Positions 1 through 8,700 of a stretch of DNA of 34,613 bases are shown here, one piece after another. Position 1 is the first letter of the stretch. Each line of letters starts with the position of its first letter. The stretch is from Desulfobacteraceae bacterium (GTDB taxonomy: Bacteria > Desulfobacterota > Desulfobacteria > Desulfobacterales > Desulfosalsimonadaceae). The notes under the pieces were generated by a model. It worked only from the letters and a program-made list of their open reading frames with translations. It was not told the DNA's origin and ran no database searches. The stretch is taken from positions 1 through 34,613 of the forward strand of contig JABZFM010000038.1 in NCBI GenBank assembly GCA_014237465.1, read 5' to 3'. The position numbers and the translations under genes are program-made.

Positions 1-91
1 ACCCGAAACCATCCCGAACTCGGAAGTTAAGCCCTTTAGCGCCGATGGTACTGCACGGGCAGCTGTGTGGGAGAGTAGGACGCCGCCGAAA
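1..91 (+). rRNA. rrf: 5S ribosomal RNA, 3' part (5' end outside window)
   Basis: The window opens inside a 5S rRNA. The conserved core words CCGAACTCGGAAGTTAAG and GCGCCGATGGTACTGC, followed by GGGAGAGTAGGACGCCGCC, are visible in the expected order. The first roughly 25 to 30 bases lie outside the window, so the terminal helix cannot be paired and the 3' end is estimated. The terminator that follows implies that this is the end of an rRNA operon. Confidence 0.93.
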
Positions 92-105
92 AATCTTTTA
101 TATAG

Positions 106-144
106 AGCCCCGTACCTGATATCTCAGGTACGGGGCTTTTTTTT
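106..144 (+). terminator. Rho-independent terminator of the rRNA operon
   Basis: A perfect 14-bp stem (106-119 with 124-137, AGCCCCGTACCTGA and its complement) closes a 4-base loop (TATC) and is followed directly by a run of eight Ts. It lies about 15 bases after the 5S rRNA. Confidence 0.95.
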
Positions 145-229
145 GTTTTTATGCTTTATTCTCTAACTGAATCAGACTGGCACGATGGGCGAAAAATTTC
201 GTTAAATATTTCACAGGATGATAAAAAAT

Positions 230-334
230 AAATTGGGGTCAAATAAATTGAAATAAATTGGGGTCAGGTCTTTAAATTGGGGTCAGGTCTTCATTCTTGA
301 CAGTAAATTGGGGTCAGGTCTTCATTCTTGACAG
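230..334 (+). repeat. Tandem direct repeats upstream of the REP transposase
   Basis: Two identical 31-bp units lie head to tail at 273-303 and 304-334. Each begins TAAATTGGGGTCAGGTC and ends TTCATTCTTGACAG. Two shortened copies precede them: AAATTGGGGTC at 230-240 and AAATTGGGGTCAGGTC at 255-270. The array therefore grows in completeness towards the transposase gene. Confidence 0.9.
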
Positions 335-388
335 AAACAGAGGTTAATGATATTATTCATTAAAATCTGACTATCAAGGAGGCAGTCA

Positions 389-1342
389 ATGGCCCGCCCT
401 TTACGAATTATTTATCCCGGCGCTTTTTACCATGTCACATCCAGGGGCAATGAACGCAAAAATATATTCAAAAGTAAAAAAGACCGGGAACAATTTTTAG
501 AATATCTGGCGTCCGCCTATCTTCGTTATGATGCAGTTATTCATACTTATTGCCTGATGGATAACCATTATCATTTGCTTCTTGAGACACCATCCGCTAA
601 CCTTTCACAAATTATGCGTCACATAAACGGCGCCTACACGACGTATTTTAACATCAAACGCAAACGGGCAGGGCACCTTTTTCAGGGAAGATTCAAAGCC
701 ATACTGGTTGATAAGGATGCATACGCCAAAGAACTTTCCCGGTACATTCATTTAAACCCGATACGGGCAAAAATTGTAGAGGTCCCTGAAGAATATGAAT
801 GGTCTAGTTATCAATATTATATTGGTTTGAAAAAAAGTCCGGTTTGGCTTAAAAAGGATTTTATTTTAGGGTATTTTGAGAGTAAAATAAAAAAAGCGAG
901 CAGTGAATATGAAAAATTTGTCAAGCGCTTATTAAAAAAAAAAGATGAGAGTCCGCTCGCACAAGTTGTTGGCTCTGCCATACTGGGCGGCAATGAGTTT
1001 ATCGATTTTATCAAAAACAACTATTTATTTGAAAAAAAGAAAAACAAAGATATCCCTGCATTAAAAAGTCTTTTCCAGAAACCAGGACTTGGCGAAATTT
1101 TTGATGCGGTTGATATGGTTATCCATATGGACCCGGCGCTTGCCAGAAATGTGAAAATGTACCTTGCCCGACAATATTCCGGAAAGTCGCTTAAGGATAT
1201 TGCCCAATATTTTAACATTGGAGATTCCGGTGTATCACAGGCATCAAGGCGCATTTCTATGAAGATTCGTGAGGATAAAAACCTTAAAAAAACAATCGAA
1301 CAGATTGAGGTGAAACTCAGTTTGTCAAGAATGAAGACCTGA
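389..1342 (+). CDS. REP-associated tyrosine transposase (RAYT, Y1_Tnp family)
   Basis: Single-strand DNA transposase of the IS200/IS605-like Y1 superfamily, REP-associated branch. The N-terminal domain (about residues 1-150) carries the HUH metal-binding motif at H60-Y61-H62 (MDNHYHLLLE) and the typical segment RYIHLNPIRA, with Y119 as the likely nucleophilic tyrosine. A C-terminal helix-turn-helix near residues 265-290 (KSLKDIAQYFNIGDSGVSQA) resembles the DnaA C-terminal DNA-binding domain often fused to these proteins. At 317 residues the gene looks intact. The start is supported by AAGGAGG 7 bases upstream. It is flanked by direct and inverted copies of its presumed target repeat. RAYTs are usually single-copy and domesticated, so activity is uncertain. 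Confidence 0.9.
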   Translation: MARPLRIIYPGAFYHVTSRGNERKNIFKSKKDREQFLEYLASAYLRYDAVIHTYCLMDNHYHLLLETPSANLSQIMRHINGAYTTYFNIKRKRAGHLFQGRFKAILVDKDAYAKELSRYIHLNPIRAKIVEVPEEYEWSSYQYYIGLKKSPVWLKKDFILGYFESKIKKASSEYEKFVKRLLKKKDESPLAQVVGSAILGGNEFIDFIKNNYLFEKKKNKDIPALKSLFQKPGLGEIFDAVDMVIHMDPALARNVKMYLARQYSGKSLKDIAQYFNIGDSGVSQASRRISMKIREDKNLKKTIEQIEVKLSLSRMKT

Positions 1343-1343
1343 C
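1323..1343 (-). repeat. Inverted copy of the REP-type repeat at the transposase 3' end
   Basis: This is a 21-base exact reverse complement of the GTCAGGTCTTCATTCTTGAC core found at 283-303 and 314-334. It contains the last codons and the stop (1340-1342) of the transposase gene, so the C-terminal residues SRMKT are encoded by the repeat itself. Confidence 0.9.
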
Positions 1344-1353
1344 TCCGAAGCTT

Positions 1354-2898
1354 ATGTCTTTTCAAAGCCTAAAATTCAAAATTGCCGGGAACCTGGCGGT
1401 TATTATCTTGTTGAGCGTGTTGTTGTCTGATTTTGTTATCATTAATGTAATCCAGAAAAGCCTGATTCAGGAGCGTGTGTCGCAGGGAAGGCTGTTTCTG
1501 TCGTTGCTTCCTGATTCATTATACGATCATTTCAACCCTGACACGGAACTGCCTGATGGAAGGATTGCGCAAGGGATTATTGATTCGTCCATTATTTATC
1601 TATATATTCGTTTAAATAATGGCATGATTTTTCGTTATGGTACTGCGAATGCTGATCTGCAAAAACAAATTCATATAATAGCGAATGATACAATCAAAGC
1701 GGAGGGTTCGGAGACTGAATTTTTTGGAAACACGTTCGGCGTATTTTGGCACCAGAAAAAGTATGTGTTGATATCCGAACCGATTGCCGGGGTTGACAGT
1801 GAGAAATCGGGTGTCAAAATGATTGTCATTCAGCTTGATCATATTTATCAGGCAATGCGGCATTCTCAAAAAATTATTGCTTTATATGTGGTCGCAAATT
1901 TTATTATTCTTCTGTTATTCGGCGTCTATCGTTTATCGCGGCTGATTATCAGGCCGATTCACCGGTTTATAAAAATGACAGACGATTTCAGGGAAAAAGA
2001 CCGTCTGTATTTTGCGCATGGAAAGAATTACCAGGAATTTAATCAATTGTCGAAGGCCTTGAATCATATGGTGGATATGATCGAAACAGATAAGGAAAAC
2101 CTTCGGCATTCGCTTAAGGAACTTGAAAAAGCAAATAATGAGTTGAAAAACGTCCAAAATGAGATAGTTAAAGCGGAAAAACTGGCTTCCGTCGGCCGCT
2201 TGTCAGCCGGCCTTGCCCATGAAATTGGTAATCCCATCGGTATCGTGCTGGGCTATCTGGATCTTTTAAAATCACGTCCAAATCTGAAAAATGATAATGT
2301 TGGGCAGGATTTTTTAAAACGCGCTCAAGAAGAAATTAACCGCATCAACACGGTTATTCGGCAATTATTAGATTTTTCCAGGAGTTCATCGGTTGACTGT
2401 AAGGTTTTTTCAATGCATGATCTTGTAAGGGATGTTGTCACAATGATGTCTGACCAGCCATTTATGTCAGATATTAAAATTGACTGTCATCTGGAGAATA
2501 TTTCGAATACCGTAAATATTGACAGTGATCAGATACAGCAAGTTTTGATCAATCTGTTAATCAATGCGGCGGACTCGATCAATGCATCTGAAATGAAAAG
2601 GAAAGGATCCATCCGTATTGCCTCTGAATTCATATCGGAAAATGAAAAGTCGGCATTAAATAATCAACCGACATTTTTGCTGAAAGTGATTGATAACGGT
2701 TCCGGTATTTCCAGGGAGGATATTGATTATATTTTCGATCCTTTTTTCACAACAAAAGAGCCCGGTAAAGGAACCGGCCTTGGACTTTCTGTCAGCTACA
2801 TGATCATCGAGCAGACCGGCGGCAGGATTACAGCCGAAAGCGAGATCGACCAGGGGACCACAATGATAATTTTACTGCCTATACATTACGAGAAATGA
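1354..2898 (+). CDS. Membrane sensor histidine kinase, NtrB-like
   Basis: Two-component sensor of 514 residues. TM1 is about residues 12-33, an extracytoplasmic sensing region runs to about 172, TM2 is about 174-194, and a HAMP linker plus short coiled coil occupies about 195-275. The dimerisation domain has the H-box LAHEIGNPIG (H289 is the phospho-acceptor). The ATPase domain shows the N-box (N400, N404), the G1 box DNGSGI, the F-box FDPFFTTK and the G2 box GKGTGLGLS, so it should be catalytically competent. The sigma54 activator 86 bases downstream is its probable partner. The periplasmic domain matches nothing I recognise, so the signal is unknown. No good ribosome binding site precedes the start, and a REP/RAYT unit ends about 10 bases upstream; expression may depend on read-through. 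Confidence 0.92.
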   Translation: MSFQSLKFKIAGNLAVIILLSVLLSDFVIINVIQKSLIQERVSQGRLFLSLLPDSLYDHFNPDTELPDGRIAQGIIDSSIIYLYIRLNNGMIFRYGTANADLQKQIHIIANDTIKAEGSETEFFGNTFGVFWHQKKYVLISEPIAGVDSEKSGVKMIVIQLDHIYQAMRHSQKIIALYVVANFIILLLFGVYRLSRLIIRPIHRFIKMTDDFREKDRLYFAHGKNYQEFNQLSKALNHMVDMIETDKENLRHSLKELEKANNELKNVQNEIVKAEKLASVGRLSAGLAHEIGNPIGIVLGYLDLLKSRPNLKNDNVGQDFLKRAQEEINRINTVIRQLLDFSRSSSVDCKVFSMHDLVRDVVTMMSDQPFMSDIKIDCHLENISNTVNIDSDQIQQVLINLLINAADSINASEMKRKGSIRIASEFISENEKSALNNQPTFLLKVIDNGSGISREDIDYIFDPFFTTKEPGKGTGLGLSVSYMIIEQTGGRITAESEIDQGTTMIILLPIHYEK

Positions 2899-2984
2899 TT
2901 TTTGTTACAGGGTAAACTTTGAACAGTTTTTGTATGTTTCACAGGAAATATCACGCAAAATACCGTAAGAAATAGAAGGTATCA

Positions 2985-4361
2985 ATGGAAAAACGTATCC
3001 TGATTATTGATGATGAAGAAAATATGCGTCATATGCTGTCGGCTTTGCTCACGGAATCCGGATTTATGGTCGATGCCGTTGCTGACGGAGTCATGGGGTT
3101 ACAGAAAATTGAAGAAACCCAGTATAATTTTATTTTCTGCGACATCCGGATGCCGAACATGGACGGCATGACCTTTTTAAAAACCGCTGCTGATAAAATT
3201 GAAAATAGCAATGTGATTATGATGTCTGCATATGGCAGTATTGAAACTGCGGTGGAAGCGATGAAGCTGGGTGCCTATGATTATATTTCAAAACCGTTTA
3301 AAACGGATGAAGTGCTGCTGACGCTTCGCAAGGCAGATGAGCGGGAACGTCTCAAGAGTGAAAACATTATATTAAAAGAGCAGATAAAGGAGATTGCGGA
3401 AAAATCAAGTTTCGGGAAGATGATTGCCAAAAGCAGGGCAATGAAATCTGTATTTAAACTTGCCGAAAAAGTCGCCCAGTATGACACCACGGTACTAATT
3501 ACCGGGGCCAGCGGGACGGGAAAAGAATTGATTGCGCGAGGCCTCCACTACGGTGGGAATAGAGCTAATAAGCCTATTATTCCAGTAAATTGTGGTGGAA
3601 TACCTGAAGCTTTACTTGAAAGCGAGTTATTTGGTCATAAAAAGGGTGCTTTTACCGGTGCAAATAAAAATTATAAAGGATTGTTTGAAGCTGCAAACGG
3701 CGGTACGATTTTTCTGGATGAAGTCGGAGATCTTCCGTTTACTCTTCAGGTTAAGCTTTTAAGGGTGCTTCAGGATAATGAAGTAAGGCCGGTTGGCGAC
3801 ACACAAACCAAACTGATTGATGTGCGTGTTATAACTGCAACATCAAAAAATCTTGAAAAAGAAGTTGAGAACGGTAAGTTTCGTGATGATCTATTTTATC
3901 GTTTAAATGTTCTGCCGATTCGACTTCCGCCGCTGATTGAGCGTTCAGAAGATATTCCCTTGTTGTGTGAGTATTTTATTGACCGTTTTAACGTGAAGCT
4001 CGGAAAGAAAGTTACAGGTATCACGCCTTCAGCCATGTCGCTGCTGCTGCAGTATAACTGGCCGGGTAATGTCCGGGAGTTGGAGAATATGATAGAGCGA
4101 GCAGTTGTGATGACCGAAGGAGATGTGCTGGTACGTGATAACCTGCCCCATAAATTGTTAAATGATACAAAACAATCTCATTCGATTGAAGAAATATTTA
4201 ATAGCTTCTCCATCAAAACCGGAAAAGAAATTTTAGAAAAAAATTTGATCCAAAGGGCTCTTGAATCAACCGGAGGCAATCGTACAAAGGCTGCAAAGCT
4301 TCTTGAAATCAGTCATCCATCGCTTTTAAATAAGATGAAGGTATATAATATTTTGTTATAA
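2985..4361 (+). CDS. Sigma54-dependent response regulator, NtrC family
   Basis: A 458-residue regulator with the standard three domains. The receiver domain (1-120) has acidic pocket D9/D10, phospho-acceptor D53, S81 and K103. The AAA+ domain (about 142-380) has Walker A GASGTGK (174-180), the sigma54-contacting loop GAFTGA (221-226), Walker B TIFLDE (241-246) and the arginine-finger region FRDDLFYRLNV. The C-terminal Fis-type helix-turn-helix is at about 420-456 (GGNRTKAAKLLEIS). All residues needed for phosphorylation and sigma54 activation are present. The start is preceded by GAAGGT. It forms a pair with the upstream kinase. I see no convincing -24/-12 promoter near it, so its targets probably lie elsewhere. 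Confidence 0.95.
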   Translation: MEKRILIIDDEENMRHMLSALLTESGFMVDAVADGVMGLQKIEETQYNFIFCDIRMPNMDGMTFLKTAADKIENSNVIMMSAYGSIETAVEAMKLGAYDYISKPFKTDEVLLTLRKADERERLKSENIILKEQIKEIAEKSSFGKMIAKSRAMKSVFKLAEKVAQYDTTVLITGASGTGKELIARGLHYGGNRANKPIIPVNCGGIPEALLESELFGHKKGAFTGANKNYKGLFEAANGGTIFLDEVGDLPFTLQVKLLRVLQDNEVRPVGDTQTKLIDVRVITATSKNLEKEVENGKFRDDLFYRLNVLPIRLPPLIERSEDIPLLCEYFIDRFNVKLGKKVTGITPSAMSLLLQYNWPGNVRELENMIERAVVMTEGDVLVRDNLPHKLLNDTKQSHSIEEIFNSFSIKTGKEILEKNLIQRALESTGGNRTKAAKLLEISHPSLLNKMKVYNILL

Positions 4362-4391
4362 TCTGATTCAGGAACAGTCATCAAGAATGGA

Positions 4392-4432
4392 AACCAAAAA
4401 GCCTTTTTAAAAATTGAGAAGGCTTTTTGGTT
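4392..4432. terminator. Strong hairpin after the response regulator gene
   Basis: A perfect 14-bp stem, AACCAAAAAGCCTT (4392-4405) with AAGGCTTTTTGGTT (4419-4432), closes a 13-base loop. It lies 30 bases after the response regulator stop. No long T-run follows on the plus strand; the Ts are inside the stem. It could terminate the two-component operon and, from the other side, the minus-strand IHF-like gene. Confidence 0.6.
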
Positions 4433-4570
4433 AATAATATATAAGTCGGAAAACATTCAATCTCAGATAGATTGATTCATTTTCCTGAGCTATTGTTGAT
4501 AATGGAAACAGTCTACCATTAGTAGAATAGTAGCTGATTCATTTTATGAAAAGATTCGGGCTGATCTTGA

Positions 4571-4852
4571 TTATTTATTGTTGATACTTTCTCGTAATTT
4601 TCCAGAGCATTTGAAAGTTACAACATTTCTTTCATCTAAGAGAAGGTCTGCGCCGGTTGCCGGGTTTCTCCCGCGCCGTGTGGATTTCTGTTTAACACAG
4701 AATTTACCAAACCCTGACACGAGAACATCTTCACCATTTTCAAGGCTACTTTTAATAATTTCGAGGAGTGATTCAACAATTTCAACTGATTTTTTTTTTG
4801 TAAACCCAAGTTCATTTACATGTTCAACGATTTTGTTTTTTGTTAATGCCAT
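4571..4852 (-). CDS. Integration host factor alpha-like (HU/IHF family) DNA-binding protein
   Basis: A 93-residue HU/IHF-fold protein. It begins MALTKNKIVEHV, carries the family signature SGFGKF at 47-52, and has the beta-arm GRNPATG whose P64 is the DNA-intercalating proline. The start MALTK and overall pattern resemble the IHF alpha subunit more than HU. The ATG follows a good AGGAGG site. HU/IHF proteins bend DNA and assist transcription, notably at sigma54 promoters, and replication. It converges on the NtrC-type gene. A second, more HU-like gene lies at 22245-22517. I leave the symbol empty because the subunit assignment is by eye. Confidence 0.9.
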   Translation of the reverse strand: MALTKNKIVEHVNELGFTKKKSVEIVESLLEIIKSSLENGEDVLVSGFGKFCVKQKSTRRGRNPATGADLLLDERNVVTFKCSGKLRESINNK

Positions 4853-4911
4853 TGTGCCTCCTACTTAGGCTGATTAGATTAGTAACCTTATACTCAATAT
4901 ATTATGCTCAA

Positions 4912-5064
4912 TCAAATATCTTGCTGTTCAGATTTTTCATTTTTGGCTGGGTTCAAATCCTGATCCATCGGATAATAGTGATTTACCGTATTGATGATCG
5001 AATCGATTTTATCCGCGATTTCTTTAATCTCTTCTTTTAGAGTGATTTCATCCGCTAAGTTCAT
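4912..5064 (-). CDS. Small ORF (50 aa) upstream of the IHF-like gene
   Basis: An ATG-started frame of 50 codons ends 59 bases before the IHF-like start on the same strand. The predicted product is highly charged: an amphipathic helix-like N-terminal half (LKEEIKEIADKIDSIINTV) is followed by a hydrophilic tail. The codon use looks protein-like. The frame is open for about 20 more codons upstream (it reads KLRFLLINFQGKRFKSWKN) without another ATG, so the true gene could begin at an alternative start, or this may be what is left of a longer gene. The ribosome binding site is poor. I do not recognise a family. It may be co-transcribed with the IHF-like gene. Confidence 0.4.
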   Translation of the reverse strand: MNLADEITLKEEIKEIADKIDSIINTVNHYYPMDQDLNPAKNEKSEQQDI

Positions 5065-5507
5065 GTTTTTCCATGATTTAAAACGTTTGCCCTGAAAATT
5101 AATTAATAAAAAACGGAGTTTTGTATCTGATTCTTATTATTAGTAATAATTTTTATATAATGCAAATATAACTAATATAATTATAAATAAATATATATGA
5201 TGAATATGTCAAGAAAATTTATATTTTTTAAATATATATCGGTTTGATTTTTTTCTTTTTTTTATTGACTGCGGCGCAAAAAGATCAGTTTATCGATCAT
5301 CAGCAATTTCAGGAGATGAAACTATTTCTCATCTTTGAGGAATTTACGCTTTTATAATAATGATGATTTACATTTTGGCATCGCATCTCAATAAAATCAT
5401 ATCGACAGCATTTTCAAAAAATAAAAATGCGGATTGTAATTTAAGTTAAAGTTTTGTTAAGAAAGATAACTCAATTTATTCAAGAGGAGAACTTTAATAA
5501 AAGAAAG
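5065..5507. other. AT-rich spacer without a recognisable gene
   Basis: About 440 bases between the small ORF and the tRNA. The stretch 5100-5290 is extremely AT-rich with many TA steps, which would suit a promoter upstream region or IHF/HU binding. A weak inverted repeat (AGATGA at 5314-5319 with TCATCT at 5329-5334) is the only hairpin noticed. No convincing coding frame is visible on either strand. Confidence 0.5.
5184..5212 (-). promoter_or_regulatory. Candidate sigma70 promoter reading towards the small ORF and IHF-like gene
   Basis: On the minus strand a perfect -35 TTGACA (5207-5212) is followed after 17 bases by a weak -10 TATTTA (5184-5189). A better TATAAT (5180-5185) sits at a 21-base spacing, which is too far. 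The setting in AT-rich DNA makes chance matches likely, so this is tentative. Confidence 0.35.
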
Positions 5508-5583
<76 letters not shown>

Positions 5584-5751
5584 GCTTTAACAGACTCAAA
5601 AAATATCTTGTTTCAGTAACATGCCCTTATATGACCGTCAAGCTGTTTTTGTTGGTTGTTTAAGATGTCTTTTTGTCATAAAAATTTATGAGTTAGAGGG
5701 AATGGATGTTTCAACTTTTTCAAATAAGCGTTACATCCCGAAAGATTATCA

Positions 5752-8700
5752 ATGATGGATAAGTTCACTGGTGAAAATAAGATACATTTATTAATTGACT
5801 CTGTTCGGCAGGGAGAAAATTGTGTCCAGTGCAACGGTATTGGCAAAACTGAAAGAGTATATCTTATTTCAAAATTGTGCCGGGAAATTCATAAAACCCT
5901 TGTCATCGTTCTTCCGGATTTTAAGGCATGTGAAGAGTTTTCTGAAAATCTTCATTTTTTTGCAGATAGTGATATACCGGAAATTATACTTTTTCCTCCC
6001 TACAATATTTTACCGTTTAAGCGAATTTCCTATCATAACGAAACTGCGGCGAACCGAATTCATTCGCTTTATAATTTAGCAGTAAACAATTCTTCAAAAA
6101 TTGTTTTAACACCAGTGGAAACTCTGCTCCAGCGTCTGATCCCGAAACAGGTCCTTTGTGACTATGCAGAATTGCTGATGTGCGGTGAAGAAATTGACCG
6201 GGATGATTTAATTGCAAAGCTGCATTCCGGTGGATATACGCACGTAACCCTTGTCGAGGATTTTGGTGAATATTCGGTTCGCGGTGGTATTATTGATATT
6301 TATTCACCCCTGTATCCTGAACCGCTGCGCATTGAACTTTTTGGGGATACCGTAGATTCCATACGATTTTTTTCATCTGCAACACAGCGCAAGATTGAAA
6401 GTGTGAATGAAGCGATTATTCTGCCGGCCCGGGAAACTGTTCTTGAAAAATCACGCATGAATCAGACCATTCGCAGAGTCCGGGATCAGGTCAGTGAAAA
6501 CGGGTTATCCGGTCAGATAGCGGAAGAATTTATTGACCGTATTCGTAAAGAAGGCGTTTTCCCGGGAATTGAAAGCCTTCTGCCGCTGGTGTACCAGCAG
6601 CTTGATAGTCTGTTTGACTATGTTCCGGCAAGCTCTTTATGGATACAATCCGATACGGGAGCAATCGATAAAGCTGCCATGCATGCGGAAGGACAGGCGG
6701 CAAAAAACTATCTGAATGCATCGCAGGATGAAAGACTATGTGTTGATCCGGAGACATCATATTTAAACTGGTCATCAGTAAAAGAACTGATAAAAAAAGA
6801 AAGCCGATTGCTGTTTTGCGAACTTCCAACAGTTACACCGAATAAGGAAAACGGACAATCCTCCATACGTATAGATTTTTCGGTGCAAAACAATACGGAA
6901 ATCAGTACGGCCCTGTTAAAAGAAAAAAAAGACAGACATATTCTAGAACCGCTCTCCAAGTGGATTAACGAAAAGCAGTCTGCCGGATTTTTAATATTGA
7001 TTGTCTGCAGTTCCGAGTCTCAAATAAAAAGACTGCAGTCTTTACTCGAGCCCTACGGGATTTACGCTCGGCTGACCGAGACACCGGTTGAAAAAATTAA
7101 ATATCGAAAATCAGGAATATATATCTGCCTGGGGAATCTTTCTACCGGATTTGTATGGTGTGACGAGTCCCTTGCAATTATAACGGATGCTGAAATATTC
7201 GGTTCTAAACAGCGTCGCCGCCGGTTGAAGAAAAAAACAGGGGAAATAAAGACGGCCCTTCTTGATTTTGGCGAATTAAATACCGGCGATCTGGTTGTGC
7301 ACATTGAGCATGGCATCGGAGTTTACCGTGGCCTGGAAAAATTATCCTTTGAAGGGATCGTAAACGATTATCTTTTAATCGAATATAAAGATGGCGATAA
7401 ACTTTATCTGCCGGTCGATCGTCTGGATATGGCCCAGAAATATATGGGGGTTGATGGCATTACGCCGGTTGTGGATAAAATGGGCGGCAAATCCTGGCAA
7501 CGGATTCGCGCAAAAGCAAAAAAATCAGTTGAAAAAATTGCCGGAGAATTGCTTGCTTTGTATTCCTCACGAAAGGTGATCAAGGGATATGCATTTACGC
7601 CGCCGGATAATTACTACCAGGATTTTGAAGCAAGTTTTCCGTATGAAGAAACATCTGATCAACTAAAAGCCATTGACGATGTGCTTTGCGACATGGAAGA
7701 CGCATCTCCCATGGATCGTCTGGTATGCGGTGATGTGGGATACGGTAAGACTGAAATTGCGCTTCGGGCTGCCTTTCAATCAGTCAATGACGGTAAACAG
7801 GTGGCTATTCTGGTGCCCACAACACTCCTTGCCGAACAGCATTACAAAACCTTTTCCGAGCGTTTTGAAAAATATCCGGTAATTATTGACTGTCTGAGCC
7901 GGTTCAGGACCAGGAAACAGCAACAGAAAATTTTGAGCAGGTTAAAGGAAGGAAAAAACGATATCGTCATCGGCACGCACCGGCTGGTTCAAAAGGATGT
8001 AGTGTTCAAAGATTTAGGCCTGGCCGTAATCGACGAGGAGCAGCGCTTTGGCGTCAAGCATAAAGAAAAATTAAAAAAAATGAGGAAAAACGTTGATGTT
8101 CTGTCAATGACGGCCACACCGATTCCCCGAACACTGCACATGTCTTTGCTGGGTGTGCGGGATATCAGTATCATCCAGACACCGCCGGAACAGCGGCAGG
8201 CGATTATTTCATATATATCTGAATTTGATCCGGTCATTGTTAGCGAAGCCATAAAAAAGGAAATGGATCGCAAGGGGCAGATATTCTTTGTTCACAATAA
8301 TATCAATACCATCTGGAATATTTCGAAATTTCTGAAAGAACTGGTCCCGGAGGTTCAGCTGGCAGTGGCCCATGGCCGGTTAAGCGAAAAAGAACTCGAA
8401 AATGCCATGTTTCAATTTTTAAATAAAGAGATTGATATGCTGGTATGCACCACCATTGTTGAGTCAGGCCTGGATATTCCCAATGCCAATACGATCATTG
8501 TTAATCGCGCGGAGCGTTTCGGTCTGGCACAGATTTATCAGTTAAGAGGGCGTGTCGGGCGGTCGAACGAACAGGCATATGCGTATCTTTTTATTTCAAA
8601 GGAAGCCGCACTGACCCGTGATGCTGAAAAAAGACTCAGGGTTTTAATGGAGCATACCGGGCTCGGGGCAGGCTTTCAAATTGCAATGAATGATTTGAAA

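Larger units (their letters stand above)
230..1345 (+). mobile_element. REP/RAYT unit: direct repeats, Y1 transposase, inverted repeat copy
   Basis: A REP-associated transposase gene is bracketed by copies of one repeat: two full 31-bp tandem copies plus two partial copies upstream (230-334), and an inverted 21-bp copy over the 3' end of the gene (1323-1343). REP-associated Y1 transposases are known to be flanked by the palindromic repeats they process. The unit ends about 10 bases before the start of the sensor kinase gene, so it appears to have inserted between that gene and its original upstream region. The boundaries are inferred from the outermost repeat copies. Confidence 0.75.

Noticed and set aside
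178-192. TGGCACG at 178-184, resembling a sigma54 -24 element before the transposase and kinase genes
   Set aside because: The matching -12 position reads GCGA instead of TTGC, and it precedes a later-inserted mobile unit. I see no full sigma54 promoter.
4578-5040. Plus-strand frames opposite the IHF-like gene and the small ORF
   Set aside because: They are antisense shadows, without ribosome sites or recognisable sequence.
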